Source: Solanum dulcamara (taxonomy: Eukaryota; Streptophyta; Magnoliopsida; Solanales; Solanaceae). Taken from it: 64,000 nt of DNA. Numbering within the stretch: position 1 is the first letter of the stretch; every line of letters starts with the position of its first letter. A program made the position numbers and the translations under genes. Of this stretch, positions 43,914 through 55,349 are shown piece after piece. Below the pieces are notes generated by a model. It was not told the DNA's origin, did not search any database, and saw only the letters and a list, made by a program, of their open reading frames with translations. The stretch covers positions 61,611,523 to 61,675,522 of the forward strand of contig NC_077237.1 in the NCBI RefSeq assembly GCF_947179165.1. Reading direction: 5' to 3'.

Positions 43914-45413
43914 GTCGCGGTCAGATTTCCCAGGTCGTGATGGCACCTACTATCACCGACTAGTACGTAAGTCTAACCTCATAGTCCAAAATCATAGACA
44001 ATGGACCATTACAAGCGGTAGGAAAGAAATCAAAAACAATAATATTAATAATAAGAAAAGAAAAATAATAACAATACAGTAAGATAATGCCAAAAACCTG
44101 GCATCAGTCGGTAGTCGAGCCACTAGACTAAATAAGGAAGTACAAGGGTTATACAGATACAATAATAGTAATAGTAATACAAACTATCTCTAAATAAAAA
44201 ATAAAGAGTAGTTCAAGCCAATACAGAGGGAGATAGGCAACTCTGAACACCAAGAGCTTACTGAAGTCTCCAAAATCCAAGTGCTGCTCCGCACGATGTC
44301 CAAATCAGCAAGAAAAACTCATACTATGATCTGCAGGATGTAGAAGTGTAGTATGAGTACCAAACAATGGTACTCAATAGGCATCGCCTGACTTAGTTCA
44401 AAAGATAAAATAAATATAAAGAACACGTAAGCAGGGAGTATATATCACAAGTAACTAACAAGAATAATATGGAAGCCTGCAATAAGAAACATATGACATA
44501 AGGAAGGGAGAAGACAGGAAAAAAACAAGGAACCAAAAGATGTACCTGGTGGCACTAGCCCAGAAACTAAACACAATAACACCATATGAAGGGGGGACAA
44601 CTAAGTGACAACCTACTAACAGAAGTAAACACAGATATCATATAAAGGCCCATAGGACCGTATCAACTAAATCCCTACAAAAAAAGGTTACACAAAAAGG
44701 TTACATAGCTTCAAAAAAGAGACCAAACTTTTTTCCACCACAAGTTCGAAAATAGTCTGACAATACCTCTCAATCCCCTGTGTGCCCAGGAGGTTCACTT
44801 ATAAACACGTAAACCCACACGGCACCCCATACTACCAACATGTACAAACAACTATGCAGGTGATAGGAAATACATATATAAATGACAATTGTGCAATAAA
44901 ACCAGTAGTACCATTAGTACCAAGTGCCTCATACCAAGATATATACACATATCTATATTGATAGGGAATGCCCCTATATACGTGTCTGGTCTCAATCCAA
45001 GTCTTATATCAATATAGATATGTATCAATCTGTATGTTTGATCCTTTCAAATCCGCTCCATTGCGGTGACCAGAGAACAAAAGTCAAATCAGTATATAAA
45101 GGGTTGGGAACTCTTTTCGACTGAACCAAAATCATAAAATAAATGCATCCTTGATGCCTCAAACAAATACAATAAAATCAGCGCATCCTCGATGCCTCTA
45201 GTCCACTGAAAATAGTAATAATAAAGGTAGTATGATCCCCATTCGAAAATTAGTATAAAATAGTTTGGGTTACAACCCAGCTTCGTCAAATCAATGCCAA
45301 GAACCAATGCATGAACTAGGGTCGACTACAACCATAAGAAAAAAAAGTCGAATGCAATACATGCTATCACCAGCACCGAAACAACACACATAATCATATA
45401 TATTAATGACATT
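43914..45413 (-). mobile_element. 3' LTR fragment of G4
   Basis: Closely parallel to about 55350-56890 of the G4 5' LTR (for example GGCATCAGTCGGTAGTCGAGCC against GACATCAGTCGATAGTCGAGCC, and matching ends). Cut at about 45413 by G3. Confidence 0.87.
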
Positions 45414-46252
45414 GACATGGGATTCAATAAGGGAATCCTAGTAGCAACCATTTATCTCATTAACTATGTATCAACATAGGAGCCCTTGTGGGCGTAGGCT
45501 AGTGGATCCACAAATAGCCCTAAATGTTAAAGAAATGAATGAAGTTGATAGAGTTCTATCAGGCAAGTAGTCTCTCTGTGCCAACATAGGGGGTTATGTT
45601 TAATCCATGTAATAGCTCGCATGATCTTAAATGTCGGTTATAGTTATTTTCCCATAAATAAACATTTCAAATGCTATTTACTTGATTGATTATGCATGCA
45701 TTGCACTATGTTCCATACTATATTAATGTTCTAATATTTTTTCAATGTAAATGCATGCCTACATACTTAATACATTTAAAATAAAAACGCATACTCTTTT
45801 GCCTACATGATATCACCATGTAAGGACCGATGTTGCTCCATATTCACCTCCACTTGGCTAGTTGATTTTGCTGAATGCTACCTCGTTGGTGAGTTCCCAT
45901 GTTTCGGCAACAATATTACTTTTCTTTTCTAGCTTATTTTATCTAATGAATTTTAAATACCTTTCATGGTTCTTATTTCCATTTCGATTGAGGGTGAGCT
46001 AAGGATATGTATTAGCCTCTACCAAGTCTTTTAGTAGAGGTATGTTTGGATACAAATGGATAATGTTTTGAAGTTTTTAATAACTCTTGTTGTATGATAT
46101 TTCCCTTTGTCCCTCTACTCCTCTTTATTTTCGTTTGTTATTGAAAGTTTTCACCTATGAAAAGCTAAATGAATGCTAAGAGGCTTGGGTAAGATATCTC
46201 TGAGTATTTCATTCATTGTATCGCGTCTAAAACCTAGGCTTCGGTCGTGAAA
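45414..46252 (+). mobile_element. 5' LTR of G3, only the 3' part
   Basis: Parallel to about 52820-53653 of the G3 3' LTR (GGGATTCRRTAARGGAATCCTAG onward). It ends TCGGTCGTGAAA with a changed terminus, before a PBS. The first 1.4 kb is missing. Confidence 0.85.
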
Positions 46253-46256
46253 AACT

Positions 46257-46268
46257 TGGTATCGAAGC
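46257..46268 (+). other. G3 primer-binding site
   Basis: TGGTATCGAAGC differs at two bases from TGGTATCAGAGC and lies a few bases after the LTR. Confidence 0.78.
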
Positions 46269-46465
46269 TTGAGGTCTTGAATAGTTTTTGGAGTCCAACA
46301 TACTGTGTTAAATTATGTCTTTTTCATAGTTGTGAAGCATGCCACAACTATGAATAGGAGACTATAGGACATTTTAAAAAAATTCCTTCTTTCATGATTT
46401 ATTTCGTGCCCTAGAGTTTCCTAAGACTTCCTCTAACTAACAAATTATTTTATGTCTTCTAGATC

Positions 46466-47590
46466 ATACCACCAAGAAGGGTACCTCCACCTAGAACAAG
46501 GGTTGAAAATGAGGATCAAGATCCTCTGGTTCCTGAAGCTCCACATCATGAGGAGGGAGTGACACATGTGGAGTTTCGTAACATCATCACTTTATTAGCC
46601 CAAGTTGGAGCCAACCAAACCAACCAAGGAATTGTTCCTCCTCCTCCTTCTCAAGTGCCTACTCTAGGACTTCAAGAGAATGAATCTGCCTGAGTTTGAT
46701 GGTTCTAAGGTAGATAATAACCTTATAGAGTTTATTGAGGAAGTCTATTGGATTATGGCTATCATGGGTTTGTCTCTAAATGCAAAGGTAGAGCTAGTGT
46801 CCGATTAACTCAAAGGCGTGGCAAGGGTTTGATATGAATAGTGGGTAGTTGAGAGGGGTAAAGATATAGAGCCTATAGAATGAGAATAATTCAAGGGAGT
46901 CTTCCTAGATCGCTTCTTTCAAGGATTCAAGATTTCATCAATCTTTGCCAAGAGGGCATGAGTGTGAGGGAATATTCCCTCAAATTAGCTAAGTTGTCTA
47001 AGTATTCTACTTTCAGGGTCTCTGACCCAAGGGCAAGGATGAGTAAGTTTATCTCCGATGTTTCTAGTTTGGTATCCAAAGAGTGTAAAATGGCCATATT
47101 AGTCAAAGAGATAGACATATCCCAAATCATGACATATGCAAAACAAATTGAGGATAAGAAGTTGAGGGAGAGGTCAAGAGGGTTCAAGAAGGCTAGAGTT
47201 GATGGTGGAAGTCCAATCATCAATGGTCCTGTTATAGTGGTGGTGGAAAGAGCCAAAGTGGGCAATGGATTGTGGGGCAAGGTTCCACTAATACTCCTCC
47301 TCCTAGGTTCAACAAGGACAAGGGTGTTAATCCGATGGTTCCAAGGGATAATGTAAGTGCTCAAACCTTTCCCGCTTGCAAGAAGTGTGGGAGGACTCAC
47401 AAAGGGGAATGCTTAGCCGACTCCAATGCAGGCTTTAAGTGTGGTAAGTCAGGTCACAAATTTAGATATTGTAGAGGTGGTGGTGATAGTACTCAAGGCC
47501 AAATTACTCATGTTCAACAAGCTCAAGGAAGTGGAAAATGCACCAACCACTTTTATGTCGTGCATGGGAGACAAGTAATTGAGGAAGCAC
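46466..47590 (+). pseudogene. G3 gag pseudogene
   Basis: The N-terminus PPRRVPPPRTRVE at 46469 follows ATA where a start ATG is expected, so the start codon is lost. The frame runs to a stop near 46690, and NLPEFDGSKVD continues in another frame at about 46682. The capsid part at 46925-47190 (DFINLCQEGMSVREYSLKLAKLSKY..EDKKLRERSRG) is open, as is the nucleocapsid from 47272. The zinc knuckle region has CKKCGRTHKGEC followed by CGKSGHKFRYC (47380-47470), a two-part arrangement with intact C-X2-C-X4-H-X4-C in the second part. It is less damaged than the G1 and G2 gags. Confidence 0.85.
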
Positions 47591-47895
47591 CTGATGTTGT
47601 TACCAGTATGTTAAAGGTCTTTATTTTTTATGTGTATGAATTATTAGATCCGGGTGTTAATTTGTTGTTTTTGACTCCATTCCTTGCTAATAGGTTTGAT
47701 ATGTTACCCAAAATGTTATTAGAACCTTGCTTGGTATCTACTCCCCTTGGTAAATCAGTTGTTGCTAGAAAGGTCTATAAGGGTTGTCCCGTATCTATCT
47801 TGTATAAAGTTGTTCCTTATGATATCATTGAGCTTGACATGGTAGATTTTGATGTTATTCTTGGGATGGATTGGTTGTATTCATCTTACGCTTGA
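47591..47895 (+). pseudogene. G3 aspartic protease region
   Basis: In the same open frame as the nucleocapsid. The active-site region is LLDPGVNLLFLTP (about 47641); plant Gypsy elements of this type normally have D-P-G-A/S, so the small residue after G is Val. Domain end: ELDMVDFDVILGMDWLYSSYA, stop at 47893-47895. The domain is almost complete, but the polyprotein breaks right after it. Confidence 0.82.
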
Positions 47896-47959
47896 ATAGA
47901 TTGTAGGACTCATAGAGTCAAGTTTCAATTCCTAAATAAGTCTATTCTTGAATAGAAGG

Positions 47960-49165
47960 GTCATGATTCAGTAGTTAAAGGTAGGTTTATTTCTTGTCTT
48001 AAGGCCCGAAAGTTGATTGTTAAGGGTTGCATATACCACATTATGAGGGTTGGGGATGTCGACTCTGAAAGTCCTCTTCTTAAGTCGGTTCCCATAATTA
48101 ATGAGTTTCTCGATGTCTTTCTCGATGACCTTCCTGGTGTCCCTCTCGAAAGGGACATTGATTTCTGTATCGATATTCTCCATGATACCTAACCTATCTC
48201 TATTCCTCCCTACCAAATAGCCCCAGTAAAATTAAAAGAGTTAAAGGAACAAATAAAGGACTTGCTGGAAAAAAAGATTTATAAGGCCAAGTATTTCACC
48301 ATGGGGTGCCCCCGTATTGTTTGTAAAAAAGAAGGATGGGTCATGGGTCGCTTTAGATGTGTATAGATTACCAACAATTGAATAAGGTAACCATTAAGAA
48401 CAAATATTTGATCCCTAGGATACATGATTTGTTTGACCAATTGCAAGGGGCAAGTCATTTCTCAAAAATTGATCTTCGGTCCAGCTATCATCAATTAAGG
48501 GTAAGGGAGTGTGACATTCCTAAGACAGCATTTTGAACAAGGTATAAAAAAAGGGCAGCCCGGTGCACTTAAGCTCCCGCTATGCGCAGGGTCCAGGGAA
48601 GGGCCCGACCACAAGGGTCTGTTGTACGTAGCCTTACCTTGCATTTCTGCCAGAGGCTGTTTCCAAGGCTTGAACCCGTGACCTCCTGGTCACATGGCAG
48701 CAATTTTGAACAAGGTATGGCCACTTTAAATTTTTGGCAATATCATTTGGGTTGACAAATGCACCGGTGGTATTTATAGACCTAGTGAATAGGGTATTCA
48801 AACCCTACCTTGATACATTTGTGGAGGTCTTCATTGATGATATTTTGATTTACTCTCAGGGTGAGGAAGAGCATAAGGACCATTTGAGAGTTGTGCTTCA
48901 AACCTTGAGGGATAGACAATTGTTTGCAAAACTTAGTAATGTGAATTATGGTTAAAGAGGTAGTGTTTCTTGACCTCATTGAGTCCGGTGATGGTATCAA
49001 GGTTGATCCTAAGAAAATGGAGGCAGTAAGAAATTGGCCTAGACCATTGTCTCCTTCGGGCATTAGGAGATTTTTAGGTCTAACTGGGTATTATAGGAGG
49101 TTCGTTGAAGGGTTCTCTTCCATCTCATCTCCTATGATGAAATTGACTCAAAAAAGGCAAGGTTC
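47960..49165 (+). pseudogene. G3 reverse transcriptase pseudogene, split by a SINE
   Basis: Motifs in order: PPYQIAPVKLKELKEQ at about 48208, a frameshifted WGAP..KKKDG segment at about 48300-48340, [13 protein letters not shown] at about 48460-48495 and IPKTAF at 48518. There the coding sequence is interrupted by a SINE and resumes at SFGLTNAP (about 48746). The catalytic FIDD is intact at 48830-48841. [24 protein letters not shown] at about 49057-49125 completes the connection. A few stops and frameshifts are present (48190, 48536, 48953). Confidence 0.87.
48530..48718 (-). mobile_element. Au-type SINE, 5'-truncated, with 16-bp duplication
   Basis: The body (48546-48702) on the minus strand reads TTGCTGCCATGTGACCAGGAGGTCACGGGTTCAAGCC (a tRNA-like B box) through to GGGCTGCCC and a T-run end. 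This is the Au SINE type known from grasses and Solanaceae. The A-box part at its 5' end is missing. Perfect duplications ATTTTGAACAAGGTAT flank it at 48530-48545 and 48703-48718, both copies of RT coding sequence. It would have moved using LINE machinery in trans. Confidence 0.9.
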
Positions 49166-49640
49166 CTATGGATGAATGAATATGAGAAGAGTTTCCAAAC
49201 ATTGAAGGATCGACTTACTTCCACTCTTATTTTGACTCTATTGGAAGGATTAAAAGGGTTCGTGGTGTATTGCGATGCTTCAAGGGTTGATTTATATTGT
49301 GTATTGATGAAAAATGGCAAGGTCATAGCCTATGCTTCTAGGAAATGGAAGGTGCACGAGCGTAACTACCCTACCTATGATCTTGAGTTAGTGGTTGTGG
49401 TTTTTTCTTTAAAGATTTGGCGGAATTACCTCTATGGGGTACATGTAGATGTGTTTACCAATCACTAGAGTCTCCAATATGTGTCACTCAAAGGGACCTC
49501 AATCTAAGGCAAAGGAGGTGGTTTGAACTCCTCAAGGACTATGGCATGAGTATGCATTATCATCTGGGTAAAGCCAATGTGATTGCCAATGCACTTAGTA
49601 GAGTGTCTATGAGGAGTGTGGCTCATATTAATGGAGAGAA
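49166..49640 (+). pseudogene. G3 RNase H pseudogene
   Basis: Open from 49172 to 49468. VYCDAS at about 49266 keeps the first catalytic Asp, and [10 protein letters not shown] keeps the Glu. The DHxSLQ motif reads TNH-stop-SLQY at about 49457-49480, with a catalytic Asp changed to Asn and the next codon a TAG. RQRRWFELLKDYGMSMHYHLGKANVIANALSR at about 49508-49600 closes the domain. Confidence 0.85.
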
Positions 49641-51181
49641 GAGAGAGTTGGCAAAGGACGTCCACCGATTGGCTAGATTAGGGGTGAAATTGAGTGGTTC
49701 CGATGATGGTGGTATATTTTTTCATAACAGGTCCGAATCATTTTTGATGGTGGATGTTAAGTCAAAACAAGATCTTAACCCGACAATAGTAGAGTTAAAG
49801 AAGTTGTGAAAGAAAAGAAAGTAGAATTCTTTTCACAAGGCGAGATAGGGTACTTCACTACCAAGGTCGGTTATGTGTTCCGAATGTGGATAGCCTAAGG
49901 ATTTTGAACTTGAAGGAGGCTCACAATTCTTCATATTCTACTTGTTTCGGTTCAACTAAAATGTATAAAGACTTGAAAGAGCTCTATTGGTGGGGCTGCA
50001 TGAAAAAGGACATAGCAAGATTCGTAGCCAAATGTCCAAATCGCCAACAAGTTAAGGATGAACACCAAAGGCCGGGTGGCCTAGCACAAGACATTGAAAT
50101 CCCCACTTAGAAGTGGGAAGCTATGAACATGGACTTTGTAGTGGGGTTGCCTCAAACTCAAAAACATCATGACTAGATTTGGGTGATTGTTGATAAAATG
50201 ATAAAGTTGGCTCACTTTCTTCCGATCAATACATCTTATAGTGCCAAGGATTTTGCTAAGTTATATATTCGAGAGTTGGTAAGGCTGCATGGTGTGCTTT
50301 TGTCAATTATTTCAGATCCTTGTACCCAATTAACATCTTATTTTTGGAGATCATTCCAAAGGGGTCTTGTTACCAAAGTAAAGTTAAGCACCACATTCCA
50401 TCCTCAAACTAATGGGCAAGACGAACGGACAATTCAAACACTAGAGGATATGCTAAGGGCTTGTGTGTTGGAGTTTAAAGGGAGTTGGGGTGATCATCTA
50501 CCGCTTATCGAGTTAGCGTACAATAATAGCTACCACTTAAGTATCGAGATGGCACCATTTGAGGCTTTATATGGGAGATGATGTAGGTCTCCAATTGGTT
50601 GGTTTGAAGTGGGTGAGATGAACTTGTTGGATCTCGATTTGGTGCTTGATGCATTGGAGAAGGTGAGAGTCATTTAAGAAAGGTTGAAGACGACACAAAG
50701 TAGCCAAAGGTCCTATTCTGATACAAGGAGAAAGGATCTTGAGTTTAATATGGATGATTAGGTATTCTTAAAGGTTTCACCCATGAAGTATGTAGTTCGG
50801 TATAGTAAGAAAGGGAAATTGAGCCCTAGTTATGTAGGGCCTTATAGAATATTAAGACTTGTTAGCAAGGTTGTGTATGAGTTAGAGTTGCCTTTGGAAA
50901 TGACAATGGTTCTTCCGGTGTTGCATGTGTCTATGTTGAGGAAATGTGTGGGTGATCCATGTTCCGTTGTGCCTTTAGAAGTAGTGAATGTTGAAGAAAA
51001 CTTGACCTATGAAGAGGTCCCGGTTGAAATTTTGGACCGGTAAGTTGAGATATTGAGGAACAAGGAAATTGCATCCATTAAAGTCTTTTGGAGAAATCAA
51101 CAAGTTGAAAGCGCTACATGGGAAGCAGAAGCGGATGTGATGAAGAGAGATCCTCATATCTTTCATTCTACTCAAGCCTAA
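49641..51181 (+). pseudogene. G3 integrase pseudogene with complete tail
   Basis: The zinc domain (about 49915-50055) is damaged: YSTCFGS where YSIHPGS is usual (a lost His) and CPNRQQVK for CPNCQQVK (a lost Cys). The core has MNMDFVVGLP (about 50127) and IISDPCTQLTS (about 50307; the usual RG after SD is PC), then HPQTNGQDERTIQTLEDML (about 50400). The open segment 50183-50581 covers most of the core. MKYVVRYSKKGKLSPSYVGPYRIL follows at 50783. The end ATWEAEADVMKRDPHIFHSTQA has a natural stop at 51179-51181. Stops at about 50109, 50176, 50582 and 50760. Confidence 0.87.
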
Positions 51182-51421
51182 GGTACTAAGGTATTCATGA
51201 TTTTTTTAAGACTCATACGTTTTAGTTTTCCTAAGTCTTCATGTGCATGCATGTTCATAAAGTTGAATTTTAAAGTCATGTTTTATAGTAAGTTTTAAAA
51301 TCTCATGTTCTATGCATTTCAAGTGTCCTTGTATTCATTTTGGGTTGCTAGTCCTCGTTCCGTATCTTTTCTATGCTAATTAATTCTCATTTAAGGACAA
51401 ATGTTCCTAAGAGTAAGATAT
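51182..51421 (+). other. G3 3' untranslated segment
   Basis: Non-coding sequence between the pol stop and the LTR. A weak purine-rich stretch (CTAAGAGTAAGATAT) just before 51422 may be the degraded polypurine tract. Confidence 0.55.
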
Positions 51422-53653
51422 TGTAAGACCTCGTAAGTCGTAAGTCAAAAAGTCAAATCAAAGAAAATACGTAGAAGAATGGACTGGTATGAGTCGTAGA
51501 AGCTACTATGAGTCGTAGGAGTGGCTCATAGGTTTGATGATGAGGTTGGAAATTTTGGCTAAGGGAAGAAGTGGGGCCACGATTCAAGTTACTACTCGTA
51601 GAAGTTTAGACGAGTCATAGAAATGACTCATCAAGGAACTTCAGAGACCTGGTCCTGCTGGTTTCTTAAGACCTGCAGAGAGACTCGAGTCTACGACTCG
51701 TAGTCAGGTGTACGACTCATAAGAATGATTCATAGAGGAAGTTCAGAGACTCAGTCCTCAGGGTTCCTCTAACCCTGTAAGATGAGTCACTTCGATGATT
51801 CATAGAAGTGTCTACGACTCATAGAGATGAGTCATAGAGAAACATCTGAGGGTCAGTCCTCTGGGTGCTCTCAGACCCTGTAGGAAAAGTACTCTCTACG
51901 ACTCATAGAAAGTCTTACGAGTCGTAAGGACCATCCGTAAGGTTTGTCCTACTCAGATTTTGAAAGGGCATTTTAGTCTTTTCTTGTGTTTTTACATTAA
52001 AGTGAGGTCGTTTCGAGGACTGAATCTAACTTAACTAAAGACCCTAAACCTTCCCAAGCCCCTCATTCCTCACATTAACTCCCCTACACAAAATTGTTTC
52101 CTCTTAAGTCCTCCCAAGGGTTTCAAGCAAAGTCTAAGGTTTTATTTCAAGATTCTTGAAGTCTCCATTTTCAAAGCTGCATTAGGGCTTTATTCCCCAA
52201 GGTATGTGGGTATTATTCATGGGTTCTTCCACCCATGGAGCCCAAGTATTTTCCTAACCTAGCAACTCAATTTCAAATGGTGAATTTTATGGGTTTTCAT
52301 ATTATGATTTCAAATGTATAACTTATTAAATATTTGAAATTTATGTAGCTATCTTAGTTTATATTGGCTCTTAATTGCATAAAGTCCTTGATATATCAAA
52401 GGTATTTATATGAAGGCATGAAAGGAGTTTTAAAGTATATTGGTGGGTTGTTTTAAAGATGTTTTAAATTGATGCATTCTATTAGTCTCATGCATGTTGT
52501 ATTGATTTAAATGATTTGAAAGTAGATTAAATAGAACCCACCTAGTTTTACTATATTCACAATGAAGTTTGAATTGAAAGATTTGACTCTAAATGAATGT
52601 TTATGATCAAAGGAGTCTTATGAAATGAAAGAATGATGAAATAATTATGAAATGATGTATTCCACTTGTGAAAGGTCAATTCTCACTTGTTTGAATCAAA
52701 GAAGAGTTTTAATGAGCTATTCTACCAAATGATGTTTCAATGATCTAAAGCTATATAAATGATTATGTCCTTATGATGTGTTAAATTATTCTGTGGGATT
52801 GACTTAGCACCGAATGGGGAATTGAGGTGGGATTCGGTAAAGGAATCCTAGTAGGAACCCTTTGTCTCATTAACTACGTGCCAACATAGGAACCGTTGTA
52901 GGCTAAGGCTAATAGATCCACAAATAGCCCCAAAATGTTAAAGAAATGAATGAAGTTGACAGAGTTCTACCCGGAAAGTAGTTTCTCCATGCTAATATAA
53001 GGGGTTATGCTGAATTCTATGTAATAGCTTGCATGGGCTTAAATGTCGGTTGTCATCATTTTCCAACAAATAAACGTTTCAAATGTTATTTACTTGATTG
53101 ATTATGCATCCATTGCACTATGTTCCATACTATATTAATGTTCTAATGATTCTTCAATGTAAATGCATACTAGTACATTTAAAGTACTAACACATACTCT
53201 TTTACCTATATGATATTACCATGTAGGGACCGGCATTGCTCCACATTTACCTCCACGTGGCTAGTTGATTTCGTTGAAGGCTACCTAGTTGGTGAGTTCC
53301 CATGTTTTGTGAACAATATTCCTTTTCTTTTCTAGCTTATGTTATGTAATGACTTTTGAATACCTTTCATATTTCTTATTTCCATTTCGATTGAGGGTGA
53401 GCTAGGGACATTTCTTAGCCCCCGTCAAGTATTTTTGTAGAGTTATGTTTGGACACAAATGGATAATGTTTTGAAGTTGTTAATGACTCTTGCTCTATGA
53501 TGTTTCCCTTTCGCTCTAGACCTCTTTATTTCCGTTTGTTTTTTAATGTCTTTACCTATTAAAATCCAAATGAATGGTAAGAGGCTTGGGTGAGGTACCT
53601 TCGGGTGTTTCAGTCGTCGTGTCGCATCTAGAACCTATGCTTGGGTTGTGACA
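51422..53653 (+). mobile_element. 3' LTR of G3 (2.23 kb), TGTAAGACC family
   Basis: Starts TGTAAGACCTCG and ends GGGTTGTGACA. The inverted motif array (51480-51950) is in its first part, a TTCATGGGTTCTTCCACCCATGG leader near 52215-52240, and a 3' third matching 45414-46252. Same family as the solo LTRs in this window. Confidence 0.88.
51480..51950 (+). repeat. Array of TACGACTCRTAG / CTAYGAGTCGTA motifs
   Basis: At least a dozen copies of GAGTCGTAG, ACGACTCRTAG and GAGTCATAG in both orientations, the clearest the palindromic CTACGACTCGTAG at 51691-51703. Interspersed are three copies of a longer unit ending AGAGACYYRGTCCT. Confidence 0.82.
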
Positions 53654-54199
53654 AGTAATTAAACCATCAAACTTAGCATGAAGAGACAACCCAGCCAATC
53701 TGAAGGGCAAGCCTTAACTTCGCCACCTTATGAACCAAGAATAGGAGGTTGAACAAAGAAAGAAACGATGAATGAAATCTACAGTAGACCACAAGGACCA
53801 CAACAACTGACACACCCTTCTCTTGGCAGCAACCTCACATCAGCTAAGCACACTAGAGAGAAAAGTAGGAAGAACTAAACCAATAAAACTCTAAAATGGC
53901 TAAACAAAAATCTATTAGAGCAATCAACTAAGATCAATATCCATAAGGTATAACTCTACCACTACTGCAACATAACAGTAAAACCAAAATGATCCACAAC
54001 TAAAAGAAATCATCAAGGGGAGATAAATACATACACATAGTTTCAAGTAAAGTTGTCATAGCAAATAATAGGCAAGTAATCAGGCTAACTAAGCACGCCC
54101 ACATAAGTCCAAGTAAAGTAATTACTATAATCACAAGATAAATCTAACAAATCAATTAATCACTGATGGGTTCGAAGACCCCAACACCGAATCACTACA
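53654..54199 (-). other. G4 interior, unassigned
   Basis: Lies between the G3 LTR and the G4 gag C-terminus. No protein motif recognised on either strand; presumed residual G4 sequence. Confidence 0.4.
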
Positions 54200-55160
54200 A
54201 GTATGGAAGGTCCTAGAAATAAAATTCACACAATCTGATTGATACATGGAGGCTCACCCTCTGTCTGACCTGTAGAAGCATGGCATGGAATGCGGCTGGC
54301 CTCTAATTGAACACTTTTACCACTAACTACAACACTTGAGGTACCACCTCTAACTGACTGCCCTTGAGCCATACGAACCCTATCCTATCGCCTGAGATGT
54401 GTGACTGTAGGAAAATCCCTAACCAAATGCCCTAACTCACTGCATGTATAACACCTCCTACTAACTGCAGCCAGCTGAAATGGCCTGTCTGGCATAGAAT
54501 GAACCTCAGAATTTGGATGCTCAAAAGGCCCACCCTGAGAAGTCCCGTAGTGAACTCTATCCACTGTGGGTACCATAACCTGTTATAGGACTATCTAGAA
54601 CCTGAGGTGTTACCACCATGGGTCTGGTAGGTCGAGGGTGAGGGTAACCCTCCCAAGGATGATGCCTACCTAAGAGCGAGGTGCTACCTCTACTATGGTA
54701 ACGGCGAGATCTCCTATCTCCACTCCTATAAGTCTCCATACATGTATGCTCCATAGACCTCACATAACTGACCACGCGGGGAAAAGTAGACTCAACTACT
54801 ATCAAGTGTTTTGATTCTAGGTGGAGCGGAAAAATCAATGCCTCAATAAAATGCTGAGTCATGTCTCGCTCAATAGAAAATAGTGTAGAAGCATGCCCGG
54901 TATGCTCTAGAAACTCCATCACATACTCAGAGACTGATGAAGAACCCTGGTGTGGATCTACAAGTCATAGGCTACGAACCACTCGATGCACCCAAAACTA
55001 CTGTTTCATGTGGTGTATGCTCAATGAGACATGGAATCTCCAACACTTGATACAAAGGACTTGAGGTGGCCATAGATATTGTCGAAGCCTGGGTAGTATG
55101 CGCTGTGCTCTGGCTATGCCAATCGGAAAGCTCATATTATCCATCTAAGAAGGAATGAAT
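54200..55160 (-). pseudogene. G4 gag pseudogene
   Basis: On the minus strand: capsid segment QGSSSVSEYVMEFLEHTGHAS..FSIERDMTQHFIEALIF (about 54950-54820), then a YRSGDRRSRRYHSR basic stretch. A zinc knuckle CYTCSELGHLVRDF follows at about 54450-54410; its final Cys is Phe. A Q/G-rich C-terminus (AQGQSVRGGTSS) reaches about 54330. The N-terminal capsid is shortened by deletion, and stops lie near 54383, 54960 and 54995. Confidence 0.8.
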
Positions 55161-55331
55161 TCTAAGAAAGTATTTAGAGGTTGATCGAAGAAACTTCACA
55201 CGATAAGGAATCAAGAAAGGAATTTCTCTAAAATTCCCTATAGCCTCCCGAAGATAGAATACAGACGTCTCTGCACCGATCTGCAGGACTCTATTAGGAA
55301 CTTGCTCTTATACCGACGATATCGTCGAACT

Positions 55332-55349
55332 TAAGATCTTATACCACTC
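55332..55349 (-). other. G4 primer-binding site, degraded
   Basis: The minus strand reads GAGTGGTATAAGATCTTA, corresponding to GAGTGGTATCAGAGCTTA in G1 with two changes, at the expected place next to the LTR end. Confidence 0.78.

Noticed and set aside
48601..48702. tRNA gene suggested by a B-box-like GGTTCAAGCC
   Set aside because: The A box and acceptor stem are missing; the sequence is the tRNA-derived head of a truncated SINE.
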